DNA of 64,000 nucleotides from Rhizobium sp. SSA_523 (GTDB taxonomy: Bacteria; Pseudomonadota; Alphaproteobacteria; Rhizobiales; Rhizobiaceae), in contig NZ_CP129382.1 in the NCBI RefSeq assembly GCF_030435705.1, forward strand, positions 2,908,501 through 2,972,500. The letters run 5' to 3'. The notes under the pieces are model-generated. The model searched no databases, was not told the DNA's origin, and was given only the letters and a program-made list of their open reading frames with translations. The position numbers and the translations under genes were made by a program. Shown here one piece after another: positions 25,417 to 35,050 of the stretch. How positions within the stretch are numbered: the stretch's first letter is position 1; every line of letters begins with the position of its first letter.

Positions 25417-25563
25417 CCGCTTTGCTTTGGGGCCCGGATGGGGTATAGGCAGCGCCAGCTAGGCGGCCTGCAATGCGGGCCGTTCCTTGCTTTCATGGCC
25501 GAAGCTGGACGACATCCCGGCTTGTGGCGTCCCTCAATTCCTCACATCAGAAAGGATTGTCCG

Positions 25564-25833
25564 ATGTCGATCACTGCAGAGCGTAAGGCTGCCCTCATCA
25601 AGGAATACGCAACCGCCGAAGGCGATACCGGTTCGCCGGAAGTCCAGGTTGCTGTCCTGACCGAGCGGATCAACAACCTCACCGAACACTTCAAGGGCCA
25701 CAAGAAGGACAACCACTCGCGTCGTGGTCTCCTCAAGATGGTTTCGAGCCGCCGTTCGCTTCTCGATTACCTGAAGAAGAAGGACGAAGCTCGCTACACG
25801 AAGCTCATTGCGAGCCTCGGTATCCGTCGCTAA
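25564..25833 (+). CDS. rpsO: 30S ribosomal protein S15
   Basis: 89-residue S15, the primary 16S rRNA-binding protein of the platform. The family pattern is complete: [35 protein letters not shown] and [12 protein letters not shown]. Gene order truB-rpsO-pnp is conserved in bacteria. In E. coli S15 represses its own translation; a leader pseudoknot cannot be judged here. Confidence 0.98.
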   Translation: MSITAERKAALIKEYATAEGDTGSPEVQVAVLTERINNLTEHFKGHKKDNHSRRGLLKMVSSRRSLLDYLKKKDEARYTKLIASLGIRR

Positions 25834-25841
25834 GACACACA

Positions 25842-25876
25842 TTCGGCGGGCGGTCTTGCAAGGATCGTCCGCCGAA
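25842..25876 (+). promoter_or_regulatory. stem-loop between rpsO and pnp
   Basis: Outer arms TTCGGCGG (25842-25849) and CCGCCGAA (25869-25876) enclose a further GGTC/GATC pairing. It lies nine bases after the rpsO stop without a T tract. In other bacteria the pnp leader holds an RNase III-cut stem used for PNPase autoregulation; that role is an inference here. Confidence 0.5.
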
Positions 25877-26204
25877 CGTTCATCCGGAGCGGAAGACGCG
25901 TCCGGAGCTGTTCCCGCCCGCAAAGGGTGGTTTTCCTGGCGGGCCCGGATGGGCCGGTCCTGCCAAACGTAACCGATGACCTGTCATGGGGCAGGATTGC
26001 CGGATGCTTTCGCCGTGTTTGCCACGCGGCGCGCGACGGTCGGGAATAAAGAGCCCGCCGTCCCTTTTCGGGTTCGGCACGTGCTGCGAACCGATGAAAG
26101 CCTCCCGTTGTCTTGCCCGTGATCGCGTCACATGAAGCGCCGGCTAAAGAGCCGTCCTCTTTTTCGGAAGAGGCGCCGCCGCCGCGCAAGAAGGACTTCA
26201 AATC

Positions 26205-28340
26205 ATGTTCAACACGCATTCCGTCGAAATCGAATGGGCCGGTCGCCCGCTCAAGCTTGAAACCGGCAAAGTCGCCCGCCAGGCCGATGGCGCCGTCATG
26301 GCCTCCTATGGCGAGACCGTTGTTCTGGCCACCGTCGTTTCGGCCAAGGAGCCGAAGCCGGGCCAGGACTTCTTCCCGCTGACCGTCAACTACCAGGAAA
26401 AGACCTATGCAGCCGGCAAGATCCCCGGCGGCTATTTCAAGCGTGAAGGCCGTCCTTCGGAAAACGAGACGCTCGTTTCCCGCCTGATCGACCGGCCGAT
26501 CCGTCCGCTTTTCCCGGAAGGCTACAAGAACGACACGCAGGTCGTCGTCACCGTGATCCAGCATGACCTGGAGAACAATCCGGACGTTCTGGCCATGGTT
26601 GCCACCTCGGCCGCATTGACGCTGTCCGGCGTTCCCTTCATGGGCCCGGTGGGCGGCGCGCGCGTCGGCTATATCAACGGCGAATATGTACTGAACCCGC
26701 ATCTGGATGAGATGGACGAATCGACGCTCGATCTCGTCGTCGCCGGCACGTCTGACGCCGTGCTGATGGTCGAGTCGGAAGCCAAGGAGCTGAACGAAGA
26801 GGTCATGCTCGGCGCCGTCATGTTCGGCCACAAGGGCTTCCAGCCGGTCATCGACGCCATCATCAAGCTCGCTGAAGTTGCCGCCAAGGAGCCGCGCGAA
26901 TTCGAACCGGAAGATCATTCCGAACTCGAAGCCGAAATGCTGAAGCTCGCCGAGGCCGAGCTGCGCGATGCCTACAAGATCACCCAGAAGGCTGATCGAT
27001 ACGCCGCCGTCGATGCCGTCAAGGCAAAGGTCAAGGCGCATTTCCTGCCCGCGGAAGGCGAAGCCAAGTATTCGCCGGAAGTCGTCGGTTCCGTCTTCAA
27101 GCACCTGCAGGCCAAGATCGTTCGCTGGAACATTCTCGACACCAAGAGCCGTATCGATGGCCGCGACCTGGAAACCGTCCGTCCGATCGTTTCGGAAGTC
27201 GGCCTCCTGCCGCGTACCCACGGCTCGGCGCTCTTCACCCGCGGTGAAACCCAGGCGCTGGTGGTTGCAACGCTGGGAACCGGCGAAGACGAGCAGTATG
27301 TCGACAGCCTGACGGGCATGTACAAGGAGCAGTTCATGCTCCACTACAACTTCCCGCCCTATTCCGTCGGTGAGACCGGCCGCATGGGCTCTCCGGGCCG
27401 CCGCGAAATCGGCCACGGCAAGCTGGCATGGCGCGCAATTCACCCGATGCTGCCGACCCCGGAACAGTTCCCCTACACGCTGCGCGTTGTCTCGGAAATC
27501 ACCGAATCCAACGGCTCGTCCTCCATGGCAACCGTTTGCGGCACCTCGCTTGCCCTCATGGATGCCGGCGTTCCGCTGGCAAAGCCGGTGGCCGGTATCG
27601 CAATGGGCCTGATCCTCGAAGGCGATCGCTTTGCGGTCCTGTCCGATATCCTCGGCGACGAGGATCACCTCGGCGACATGGACTTCAAGGTTGCCGGAAC
27701 GGAAGCCGGCATCACCTCGCTGCAGATGGACATCAAGATCGCCGGTATCACCGAAGAGATCATGAAGGTCGCGCTCAGCCAGGCGCAGGGCGGCCGCAAG
27801 CACATCCTCGGCGAAATGGCGAATGCTCTTTCGGAAAGCCGTGGCCAGCTCGGCGAATTCGCTCCGCGAATCGAAGTCATGAACATCCCGGTCGACAAGA
27901 TCCGTGAAGTCATCGGCTCGGGCGGTAAGGTCATCCGCGAAATCGTCGAAAAGACCGGCGCCAAGATCAACATCGAAGATGATGGCACGGTCAAGATCGC
28001 CTCTGCTTCCGGCAAGGAGATCGAAGCGGCCCGCAAGTGGATCCATTCGATCGTGGCAGAACCGGAAGTCGGCGCCATCTACGAAGGCACAGTCGTGAAG
28101 ACCGCCGACTTCGGCGCTTTCGTCAACTTCTTCGGTGCCCGCGACGGCCTCGTCCATATCTCGCAGCTCGCGTCCGAGCGCGTTGCCAAGACCTCCGACG
28201 TCGTCAAGGAAGGCGACAAGGTCTGGGTCAAGCTGATGGGCTTTGACGAGCGCGGCAAGGTTCGCCTGTCGATGAAGGTCGTCGACCAGGCCACCGGCCA
28301 GGAAATCAAGAAGGCCGAAGGCGGCGAAGCAGCCGAATAA
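26205..28340 (+). CDS. pnp: polyribonucleotide nucleotidyltransferase (PNPase)
   Basis: Phosphorolytic 3'-5' exoribonuclease, part of RNA turnover. 711 residues: two RNase PH domains ([52 protein letters not shown]), a KH domain ([20 protein letters not shown]) and an S1 domain ([16 protein letters not shown]). Length is normal. The leader of about 370 bases before ATG 26205 is long and non-coding, in keeping with post-transcriptional control. A terminator follows the stop. Confidence 0.98.
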   Translation: MFNTHSVEIEWAGRPLKLETGKVARQADGAVMASYGETVVLATVVSAKEPKPGQDFFPLTVNYQEKTYAAGKIPGGYFKREGRPSENETLVSRLIDRPIRPLFPEGYKNDTQVVVTVIQHDLENNPDVLAMVATSAALTLSGVPFMGPVGGARVGYINGEYVLNPHLDEMDESTLDLVVAGTSDAVLMVESEAKELNEEVMLGAVMFGHKGFQPVIDAIIKLAEVAAKEPREFEPEDHSELEAEMLKLAEAELRDAYKITQKADRYAAVDAVKAKVKAHFLPAEGEAKYSPEVVGSVFKHLQAKIVRWNILDTKSRIDGRDLETVRPIVSEVGLLPRTHGSALFTRGETQALVVATLGTGEDEQYVDSLTGMYKEQFMLHYNFPPYSVGETGRMGSPGRREIGHGKLAWRAIHPMLPTPEQFPYTLRVVSEITESNGSSSMATVCGTSLALMDAGVPLAKPVAGIAMGLILEGDRFAVLSDILGDEDHLGDMDFKVAGTEAGITSLQMDIKIAGITEEIMKVALSQAQGGRKHILGEMANALSESRGQLGEFAPRIEVMNIPVDKIREVIGSGGKVIREIVEKTGAKINIEDDGTVKIASASGKEIEAARKWIHSIVAEPEVGAIYEGTVVKTADFGAFVNFFGARDGLVHISQLASERVAKTSDVVKEGDKVWVKLMGFDERGKVRLSMKVVDQATGQEIKKAEGGEAAE

Positions 28341-28367
28341 GCCTTTAGGCCCTTTTTCCATGTTCCT

Positions 28368-28397
28368 GGGGTGCGGGAGGTTTCCGCGCCCCTTTTT
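28368..28397 (+). terminator. intrinsic terminator of pnp
   Basis: Stem GGGGTGCGG / CCGCGCCCC (one GU pair) with a 7-base loop followed by TTTTT, 27 bases after the pnp stop. Confidence 0.88.
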
Positions 28398-28422
28398 GCT
28401 ATAGAAGATCCGGAAGACCATC

Positions 28423-29439
28423 ATGATCCGCGATGCCGTCAAGACCCTTTTTCATCCTTTCGCGACGGGCACTCTGCCGGTTCCCGCCGAGGGTGAGCGC
28501 ATTCTGTTTCTCGCCGCCGAAGCCGGCCCGCGCCTGCCCGACGGTTTCGCCGCCAATATCGTCAACGTGCAGCCTCTGCGGCCGCTGTTTCGACCGCTGA
28601 GCACGGCTGGCGCATATGTGGTGCCAAATGTGGAAGGAGAGGCCTATGACGGCGCCCTCATTCTCTGCGGCAAGCACAAGGGCGAGAACGAAGACAATGT
28701 TGCCCAGGCGCTGACCCGTGTGCGGCCGGGCGGCTTGATCGTTCTGGCGGGTTCCAAGGAAGACGGCATCCAGCCGCTGCGCAAGTTGCTTGCCAATCTC
28801 GGCCTGTCTGTCGAGCATATGCCGAAATATCACGGCGTCGTTGCCTGGTTCACCCGGCCGGACGATGTCGCAGCGGCGATTGCCAAGCTTGCCAAACAGC
28901 CGCAGCTTATCGAGGACCGCTTCGAAGCCGTGCCCGGAACCTTTTCCCATGATCGGATTGACCCCGGATCGGAATTGCTTGCCAGCCGCTTGCGTCGCGA
29001 TTTCGATGGCAATGCCGCCGATCTCGGGGCCGGCTGGGGCTATTTGTCCGTCATGCTGGCCGAGGCCTCGCCGCGCACCAACCGTATCGACCTTTTCGAG
29101 GCGGATCATCGGGCGCTGGACTATGCCCGGCGCAACCTCGCCCGCAACTGCCCGGATCTGCAGACGCGATTCTTCTGGCAGGATCTGGCGGCGGAGCCGG
29201 TCAAGGAGAAATACGATCTCGTGATCATGAACCCGCCCTTCCATGAAGGGCATGCCGCTGATCCGGCTTTGGGCCAGGCCTTCATCAAGGCGGCAGCCTC
29301 CGCCCTCCGCATCGGCGGTCAATTGCTGATGGTGGCCAATCGCGGCCTGCCTTATGAGCAGGTGCTGGCTGCCGACTTCAAGGAAAGCGGCGAAGTGTGC
29401 CGGAATGCCCGTTTCAAGGTCCTGCAGGCGCGGAAATAG
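28423..29439 (+). CDS. RsmC-like class I SAM-dependent methyltransferase
   Basis: 338 residues with the two-domain shape of RsmC/RlmG (16S rRNA G1207 or 23S G1835 N2-methyltransferases): a diverged N-terminal half, then a Rossmann domain with SAM motif ADLGAGWGYLSVMLAEA and catalytic NPPFHEG (about 268-274), the amino-methyltransferase signature. Which guanine it modifies cannot be told from sequence. ATG 28423 starts shortly after the pnp terminator, so it probably has its own promoter. Confidence 0.9.
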   Translation: MIRDAVKTLFHPFATGTLPVPAEGERILFLAAEAGPRLPDGFAANIVNVQPLRPLFRPLSTAGAYVVPNVEGEAYDGALILCGKHKGENEDNVAQALTRVRPGGLIVLAGSKEDGIQPLRKLLANLGLSVEHMPKYHGVVAWFTRPDDVAAAIAKLAKQPQLIEDRFEAVPGTFSHDRIDPGSELLASRLRRDFDGNAADLGAGWGYLSVMLAEASPRTNRIDLFEADHRALDYARRNLARNCPDLQTRFFWQDLAAEPVKEKYDLVIMNPPFHEGHAADPALGQAFIKAAASALRIGGQLLMVANRGLPYEQVLAADFKESGEVCRNARFKVLQARK

Positions 29440-29470
29440 GCCGCCTGCCAGAGGCCTCCATAAAACGCAG

Positions 29471-29503
29471 AAGGCCCGGTCTGCATCACGCAGGCCGGGC
29501 CTT
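29471..29503. terminator. bidirectional terminator between the methyltransferase and fabI
   Basis: Stem AAGGCCCGG / CCGGGCCTT extended by inner CTGC/GCAG pairing, located between two convergent genes. A TTGTTGTT tail follows on the plus strand. Confidence 0.8.
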
Positions 29504-29529
29504 GTTGTTCATGGGCTTGGCGGAGCCGA

Positions 29530-30336
29530 TCATTCGTTATCGGCATTGCGCAGCCGGTCCAGCGTCGGCAGCGAGGTGATGTTGTAGCCGGCATCCACAT
29601 AATGGATTTCGCCTGTCACGCCGCGCGACAGATCGGACAGGAGATAGAGGGCCGAGCCGCCAATGTCCTCCACCGTGGCCGTGCGCCGCAGCGGGGAGTT
29701 CTTCTGGTTCCAGGAATAGATCGCCCGGGCATCAGAGATCCCGGCGCCTGCAAGGGTGCGCACCGGACCCGCCGAGATGGCGTTGACGCGAATGCCTTTC
29801 GGGCCGTAATCGGCGGCCAGGTAACGGACGGAGGATTCCAGGGCCGCCTTGGCCACGCCCATAACGTTGTAATTGGGAATGACCCGCATGGAGCCGCCAT
29901 AGGTGAGCGTCAGCATGGCGCCGTTGTCGCCCATGAGCTCTGCTGCCCGCTTGGCGACTTCCGTGAAGGAGAAGCAGGAGATCACCATGGTACGGCTGAA
30001 ATTGTCGCGGCTCGTATCGGAATACATGCCCTTCAGCTCGTTCTTGTCGGAAAAGCCGATGGCATGGACGATGAAGTCGAGACGGCCCCAGCGCTCCTTG
30101 ATGGCGGCGAAGGTGGCGTCCACAGAGGCCAGGTCTTCCACATCGCAGGGCACGACGAAATCCGAGTGAACCTCGGCCGCCAGGGGCTTGACACGACGGC
30201 CCAGCGCTTCTCCCTGATAGGTGAAGGCCAGTTCTGCTCCCTGGGCAGCGACAGCCTTGGAAATGCCCCAGGCGATCGAATGATTGTTGGCGACCCCCAT
30301 GATGAGGCCGCGCTTACCCTGCATGATTCCGCTCAT
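29530..30336 (-). CDS. fabI: enoyl-[acyl-carrier-protein] reductase (NADH)
   Basis: Last reductive step of fatty acid elongation. 268-residue short-chain dehydrogenase of the FabI type: nucleotide site GLIMGVANNHSIAWGI, catalytic Tyr-x6-Lys in YNVMGVAK and substrate loop SAGPVRTLAGAGI. ATG 30336 fits the family N-terminus; the upstream in-frame region lies inside fabB. Third gene of the leftward fabA-fabB-fabI operon, starting four bases after the fabB stop. Confidence 0.97.
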   Translation of the reverse strand: MSGIMQGKRGLIMGVANNHSIAWGISKAVAAQGAELAFTYQGEALGRRVKPLAAEVHSDFVVPCDVEDLASVDATFAAIKERWGRLDFIVHAIGFSDKNELKGMYSDTSRDNFSRTMVISCFSFTEVAKRAAELMGDNGAMLTLTYGGSMRVIPNYNVMGVAKAALESSVRYLAADYGPKGIRVNAISAGPVRTLAGAGISDARAIYSWNQKNSPLRRTATVEDIGGSALYLLSDLSRGVTGEIHYVDAGYNITSLPTLDRLRNADNE

Positions 30337-30340
30337 GGAC

Positions 30341-31564
30341 TTATCCGTTATAGCGCTGGAAGACGAGCGTAGCGTTGGTGCCGCCGAACCCGAAGGAGTT
30401 GGAAAGCGCGATGTCGATCTTCGCGTCATCGATGCGCTGGCGTACGATGGGAACGCCCTCGAATTCCGGATCGAGCGTCTGAATATGGGCGCTCTCGCCG
30501 ATGAAGCCGGCCTGCATCATGAGGAGCGAATAGATCGATTCCTGCACGCCCGCCGCGCCGAGGGAATGGCCGGTCAGGGATTTGGTCGACTGGATATGCG
30601 GCATCTTTTCGCCGAACACCTCGCGGATGGCGCCGATCTCCTTGGAATCGCCGACGGGCGTCGATGTGCCATGCGTGTTGATGTAATCCACATCGCCCTT
30701 CACCGTGGCAAGCGCCTGGCGCATGCAGCGGGCAGCACCTTCGCCCGACGGGGCAACCATGTCATAACCGTCGGAGGTCGCGCCGTAGCCGACCACTTCC
30801 GCGTAGATCTTGGCGCCACGCGCCTTGGCCCGCTCCAGCTCTTCGAGGACGAGAACGCCTGCACCGCCGGCAATGACGAAGCCGTCGCGATCGACATCAT
30901 AGGCGCGCGAGGCGGAGGCGGCCTGATCATTGTATTTCGAGGACATGGCGCCCATGGCGTCGAAGAGGTTGGACATGGTCCAATCGAGATCCTCGTGACC
31001 GCCGGCAAACATCATGTCCTGCTTGCCCCATTGGATCATTTCCACGGCATTGCCGATGCAATGCGCCGATGTGGAGCAGGCGGACGAGATGGAATAGTTG
31101 ACGCCATGGATCTTGAACCAGGTCGCAAGCGTCGCAGAGGCGGTGGACGACATGGCCTTGGGAACGGCAAAGGGTCCGATGCGCTTCGGGCTGTTGTTCT
31201 TGATGGTCGTCTCGGCTGCCTCGATCAGCGTTCGGGTCGACGGACCGCCCGAGCCCATGATGATGCCGACACGCTCCTGCTGGGCGTAATCGCTCTCGTC
31301 AAGTCCGGCATCGGCGATCGCCTGCTTCATGGCGACATGGTTCCAGGCGCCCCCTTGCGAGAGAAAGCGCATGGCGCGCCGATCGACCAGATCGGTCGTG
31401 TCGATATCCGGTTTGCCCCAGACCTGGCATTTGAAGCCGTGTTCAGCAAAATCTTCGGAAAAGGAAATGCCGGACTTGGCATCGCGCAGAGAGGCGGTAA
31501 CTTCCTCGGCATTGTTGCCGATGGAGGAAACCACACCGAGGCCGGTGACAACTACCCGTCGCAT
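30341..31564 (-). CDS. fabB: beta-ketoacyl-[ACP] synthase I
   Basis: Condensing enzyme of the anaerobic unsaturated fatty acid pathway, partner of FabA. 407 residues with the catalytic triad Cys ([12 protein letters not shown], about 162), His ([11 protein letters not shown], about 297) and His (TGHSLGAAG, about 333). The gene next to fabA and the sequence type favour FabB over FabF. It lies 43 bases after fabA. Confidence 0.96.
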   Translation of the reverse strand: MRRVVVTGLGVVSSIGNNAEEVTASLRDAKSGISFSEDFAEHGFKCQVWGKPDIDTTDLVDRRAMRFLSQGGAWNHVAMKQAIADAGLDESDYAQQERVGIIMGSGGPSTRTLIEAAETTIKNNSPKRIGPFAVPKAMSSTASATLATWFKIHGVNYSISSACSTSAHCIGNAVEMIQWGKQDMMFAGGHEDLDWTMSNLFDAMGAMSSKYNDQAASASRAYDVDRDGFVIAGGAGVLVLEELERAKARGAKIYAEVVGYGATSDGYDMVAPSGEGAARCMRQALATVKGDVDYINTHGTSTPVGDSKEIGAIREVFGEKMPHIQSTKSLTGHSLGAAGVQESIYSLLMMQAGFIGESAHIQTLDPEFEGVPIVRQRIDDAKIDIALSNSFGFGGTNATLVFQRYNG

Positions 31565-31607
31565 CTGATCAACCCTTACTTGTTTCGTTCGCGGACCCGA
31601 CCCTTCG

Positions 31608-32123
31608 TCAGGCCACTTTGTCCTTGGAAAGCCCTACACGAAGATCGGAGGCCTGATAAATGGTTTCTCCGTCCGCTTTCAGCCATCCGTCGGCGGTTCC
31701 CAGAACCAGTCGACCGCGCATGACGCGCTTGAAGTCGATCCCGTATTCCAGAAGCTTGGTATTCGGGCGGACCATGCCCTTGAATTTCACCTCGCCGGTC
31801 GAGAGCGCCATGCCGCGCCCCTCTTCGCCGAGCCAGCCGAGGAAAAAGCCGGTAAGCTGCCACATGCCGTCGAGACCGAGGCAGCCGGGCATGATGGGAT
31901 TGCCTTCGAAGTGACAGGGAAAATACCAGTCGTCGGGCCGTACGTCATACTCTGCCCGGATGAAACCCTTGTCGAAGGCGCCGCCGGTTTCGGAAATCTC
32001 GGTGATCCGGTGGACCATCAGCATCGGAGGCAAAGGGAGCTGGGCATTGCCTGGCCCGAACAGTTCGCCATGTGCGCAGGCGATGAGTTCGTCATAGGTA
32101 AAACTGGATTTTCTGCTGTCCAT
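31608..32123 (-). CDS. fabA: 3-hydroxydecanoyl-[ACP] dehydratase/isomerase
   Basis: Dehydrates 3-hydroxydecanoyl-ACP and isomerises trans-2 to cis-3, the entry to unsaturated fatty acids. 171 residues, the normal length, with catalytic His71 ([13 protein letters not shown]) and Asp85 ([10 protein letters not shown]). ATG 32123 gives the conserved N-terminus; the longer upstream frame is rejected. First gene of fabA-fabB-fabI and divergent from irr, the standard rhizobial arrangement. Confidence 0.97.
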   Translation of the reverse strand: MDSRKSSFTYDELIACAHGELFGPGNAQLPLPPMLMVHRITEISETGGAFDKGFIRAEYDVRPDDWYFPCHFEGNPIMPGCLGLDGMWQLTGFFLGWLGEEGRGMALSTGEVKFKGMVRPNTKLLEYGIDFKRVMRGRLVLGTADGWLKADGETIYQASDLRVGLSKDKVA

Positions 32124-32333
32124 GAGGTCTGTCCGTCCCCCTCGTCCTCGGTTCCTGCGTATGTAAAGCAAGACCGTTATAAATTGAAGCGCAAGACACC
32201 GGCACCAGACGCTAAGCTGCCGGTTTCGTGATGAGTCTGGTCCGCATATAGGAAGCCGAACGGCCAAACTAGGGGAGTGACGGTCAATTTTTGCATTTCT
32301 CCGGGCGCCAAACGCTAAGATTCCCCGGAGCTA

Positions 32334-32362
32334 TTGAAAGAACGCGGCTCAAAAGTTATATC
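32334..32362 (+). promoter_or_regulatory. candidate promoter of irr
   Basis: TTGAAA (32334-32339), 17-base spacer and TATATC (32357-32362), about 42 bases before the irr start. A half-match CTCTAGAA to the iron control element lies just downstream (32368-32375) but is too incomplete to call. Confidence 0.5.
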
Positions 32363-32403
32363 CGAAACTCTAGAATTACTGCTGGACGGAGCTTGCGCCC
32401 CCA

Positions 32404-32820
32404 ATGGCCGGAGCAAATATGGATGTTGAAACCAGACTGCGGCATTTCGGATTGCGTCCGACGCGCCAGCGCGTTGCCCTGGCCGATCTCCTGTTCGCCA
32501 AGGGCGACCGCCATCTGACGGTCGAGGAACTGCACGAGGAAGCCACCACGGCCGGCGTGCCCGTCTCTCTGGCAACCGTCTACAATACGCTTCACCAGTT
32601 CACCGAAGCCGGCCTGATCCGGGTCCTGGCCGTCGAGAGCGCCAAGACCTATTTCGACACGAATGTCTCCGACCACCATCATTTCTTCGTGGAAGGCCGC
32701 AACGAGGTCTTGGACATTCCGATCAGCAACCTTGAGATCGGCAATCTTCCTGCGCCGCCGGAAGGCATGGAAATCGCCCATGTGGACGTCATCATCCGCC
32801 TGCGCGAAAAGACATCCTGA
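32404..32820 (+). CDS. irr: iron response regulator Irr
   Basis: Fur-superfamily transcription factor that in Rhizobiales is active under low iron and is controlled by haem; it represses haem and iron-storage genes and activates uptake genes. 138 residues: winged-helix part RHFGLRPTRQRVALADLLF and SLATVYNTLHQFTEAGL, then the HHH haem/metal motif in VSDHHHFFVEG. It lacks the N-terminal Cys-Pro haem motif of Bradyrhizobium Irr, as usual in Rhizobiaceae. ATG 32404 or the internal ATG at 32419 could be used. Confidence 0.95.
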   Translation: MAGANMDVETRLRHFGLRPTRQRVALADLLFAKGDRHLTVEELHEEATTAGVPVSLATVYNTLHQFTEAGLIRVLAVESAKTYFDTNVSDHHHFFVEGRNEVLDIPISNLEIGNLPAPPEGMEIAHVDVIIRLREKTS

Positions 32821-32941
32821 CATTGCCCGAGATGGCGCGGCCAGACGGCCTGCGCGCATCGATCAGCTCGACCTCCGGCGGGCCCCCAGGCTGCACGCTC
32901 TAATGGCCTGTACCAGATGATCCGGCGGCCTGCGGCAGAGC

Positions 32942-33598
32942 CTAATCCTGATCCTGTTTCTTCTTCATGGCCTCATCCGCCGGGCGCCCGGCGCGGGCGC
33001 GATATCGCGGCAGTGTCCACCCGTAATGGATGGCGCCGCCCCGCAGTCCGAAGGCAAGCACAATGCCGGCAGCCGAACTATAAGGAAGCGGGACGCCAAG
33101 CAGTTGCGCGGCCGTGAAGGCGCCTGCGCCGGCAAGGGCCGCCGTCACGTAGATTTCCGGCCGCAGGAGGATCGAGGGCTCGCTGGCGATCAGATCGCGC
33201 AGGATGCCGCCAAAGGTGGCGGTCATGGTCCCGGTCACGATGGCAATGGTGGGTGAGCCGGTGATCGCCAAACCCTTGGCGGCCCCCATCACGCTATAGG
33301 CAGACAGTCCTATAGCATCGAGCCAGATCAGCAGCCGGTAACGCCATTCGACCCGGTGCGCTGCCAGAAAGACGAGAATGCCGATGCCGACGCAGATGAT
33401 GAGGTAGGTCGGATCCTTCACCCAGAACACCGGGGCCTGCCCCAGCACGAGGTCGCGCAAGGTGCCGCCGCCCACGCCGGTTGCTGCGGCAAAGAACAGG
33501 AAGCCGATCAGGTCGAGCTCCTTGCGCGAGGCAGCCAAGGCGCCGGTCGCGGCAAACAGGGCAACGCCGGCATAATCCAGAAGCGTCAACAGGCTCAT
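32942..33598 (-). CDS. UPF0126/TRIC-like membrane protein
   Basis: 218 residues, about seven transmembrane helices, with two internal repeats each carrying a GGG-T-LRDL type motif (GVGGGTLRDLVLGQ and TFGGILRDLIAS). This is the UPF0126 (YadS/YicG) family, related to trimeric intracellular cation channels, so a cation or glycine channel function is possible. The basic C-terminal tail ends KKKQDQD. ATG 33598 has a weak upstream site. It converges on irr. Confidence 0.88.
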   Translation of the reverse strand: MSLLTLLDYAGVALFAATGALAASRKELDLIGFLFFAAATGVGGGTLRDLVLGQAPVFWVKDPTYLIICVGIGILVFLAAHRVEWRYRLLIWLDAIGLSAYSVMGAAKGLAITGSPTIAIVTGTMTATFGGILRDLIASEPSILLRPEIYVTAALAGAGAFTAAQLLGVPLPYSSAAGIVLAFGLRGGAIHYGWTLPRYRARAGRPADEAMKKKQDQD

Positions 33599-33753
33599 TG
33601 GCAGTCATCTCCGGCGAAAGCGTCGCGCAAGCACAGTTTTCTTAATGATGATCCTGTACAGCAGATCACGGACCTGATCGCCAGGAGGGACAAGACGGGC
33701 ACCCTTTATTTTCCCCGCGCTGCACCGCCCGGCGAATCAGCAGACGAATCACT

Positions 33754-34242
33754 ATGAGGAAGAGGCTCGTGCGCATATTTCTTTTTGCGATTGCCTATGT
33801 CATCGCTTCGATCCTGTTTCCGGGATTATCTGCGGCACAGCAACAGCTTTTGAGCGATCCGGAGATCTATGAAAAGGATTTCTTCCGCCAGAAATGCACC
33901 AAGGCGGTGTTTGACGAGAGCTTCATCACCCGGCTCGACATCAACAATGACGGCATTATCGACGCCATTGCCAATCACGGCGACATCGCCTGCGACGGCA
34001 AGCAGGGCGTCGGCTGCAATGAGGATGGCTGCCCCTATAATTTCTACCTGCAGGTCAAGGAGGGCGGCTATTTCATGATCGCCACCGCCCAGATCTATGG
34101 CTATGAGTTCATCAAGCGCTTCGGCAATATGGTCTTCGTCTTCAAGATGGCGCCGCGCTATTGTGACCGGACGGGCGGCGATCCCTGCGAAATGACGGTA
34201 CGTGTGCGGGGCGCGCGCATGGTGACCATTTCGCGAAAGTAG
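33754..34242 (+). CDS. secreted small protein with an EF-hand-like loop
   Basis: 162 residues. A signal peptide is clear (basic start, hydrophobic core to about 23, cleavage near LSAAQQ). The mature part has an acidic DINNDGIIDAI loop (about 63-73), which matches the D-x-N-x-DG Ca2+-binding loop of EF-hand/dockerin-type sites, and six cysteines (KCT, IACDG, GCNEDGCP, YCDR, PCEM) able to form disulfides. No function recognised. Its promoter region is shared with the divergent UPF0126 gene. Confidence 0.75.
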   Translation: MRKRLVRIFLFAIAYVIASILFPGLSAAQQQLLSDPEIYEKDFFRQKCTKAVFDESFITRLDINNDGIIDAIANHGDIACDGKQGVGCNEDGCPYNFYLQVKEGGYFMIATAQIYGYEFIKRFGNMVFVFKMAPRYCDRTGGDPCEMTVRVRGARMVTISRK

Positions 34243-34264
34243 AGGAGCTGCCGGCTAGCCGTGC

Positions 34265-35047
34265 TCAGAACGGCCAGTCGATCCGCCCGGCCGCCGAATA
34301 ACCGATAAGACCCAGCCATTCCCGCACGGCCGTCGCGCTGTTCTGGGCATTCAAGGATGGCTGGGTAAAGTCGAAGCCGGGCGTAACCTTGCCGCTGGTA
34401 CGGTAGTCGACCGGCCAGGGGGTGACGGTGAGACCGGCCTTGCGGAACAGGGCCATGGCCCGGGGCATGTGGAAGGCCGACGTCACCAGGAGACAGCCCT
34501 GCAACCCCGCGGCATCGAGACGCTCGCGAGTGTTCAGCAGGTTCTCCCAGGTGTTGCGGGATGTGTTTTCCGCGATCAGCCTTTGCGGGTCTATGCCGAA
34601 GGCGGAGAAGAACTCCGCCGCCGCGCCTGCTTCGCCGCGATATCGGCCGCTGAACGAACCATCTCCGCCGGAGACCAGGATCCGGGCCTGCGGGTGGGCA
34701 AGAGCCAGCCGGAGCGTCTCGGTGTAGCGATCGGCCGCCCCGTTGAACTCGATCCCGCCCCTGGCGCTCATCACCTCGTTCTCGATCCCGCCGCCGAGCA
34801 TGATGATGCAGCTTATGTCCGATGGCTCCGGTGCGGGGCGGGGAATGCGATCCTCCAGCGCCTGAAGCAGGAGATTGCCGCTCGTCGTGTACAAAGTCAT
34901 GAACAGGATGAGGGCGGAGAGAAAGGCCAAGCCGCCCGCCAGACGGCGCAGTTTGAGGGCAAGCGCAAGCAGCGCAAGAGCGACGGCGAGAAAGGCGAGG
35001 GACAAAGGCTGCACCAACAGCCAGGCGATTTTCGAGATGTAAAACAA
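34265..35047 (-). CDS. YdcF/ElyC-type DUF218 membrane protein
   Basis: 260 residues with two N-terminal hydrophobic helices (about 8-30 and 36-57) and a periplasmic or cytosolic DUF218 domain: CIIMLGGGIEN, RILVSGGDGS, SRNTWENLLNTRE and VTSAFHMPRAMALFRKAG. Relatives include ElyC and YdcF/SanA, linked to cell-envelope integrity and undecaprenyl-phosphate use. Reaction unknown. It is three bases downstream of the DUF1275 gene, so the two are co-transcribed. Confidence 0.88.
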   Translation of the reverse strand: MFYISKIAWLLVQPLSLAFLAVALALLALALKLRRLAGGLAFLSALILFMTLYTTSGNLLLQALEDRIPRPAPEPSDISCIIMLGGGIENEVMSARGGIEFNGAADRYTETLRLALAHPQARILVSGGDGSFSGRYRGEAGAAAEFFSAFGIDPQRLIAENTSRNTWENLLNTRERLDAAGLQGCLLVTSAFHMPRAMALFRKAGLTVTPWPVDYRTSGKVTPGFDFTQPSLNAQNSATAVREWLGLIGYSAAGRIDWPF

Positions 35048-35050
35048 GAT

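Noticed and set aside
32363..32380. Iron control element (ICE) for Irr before irr
   Set aside because: Only one half of the TTTAGAA-type palindrome matches.
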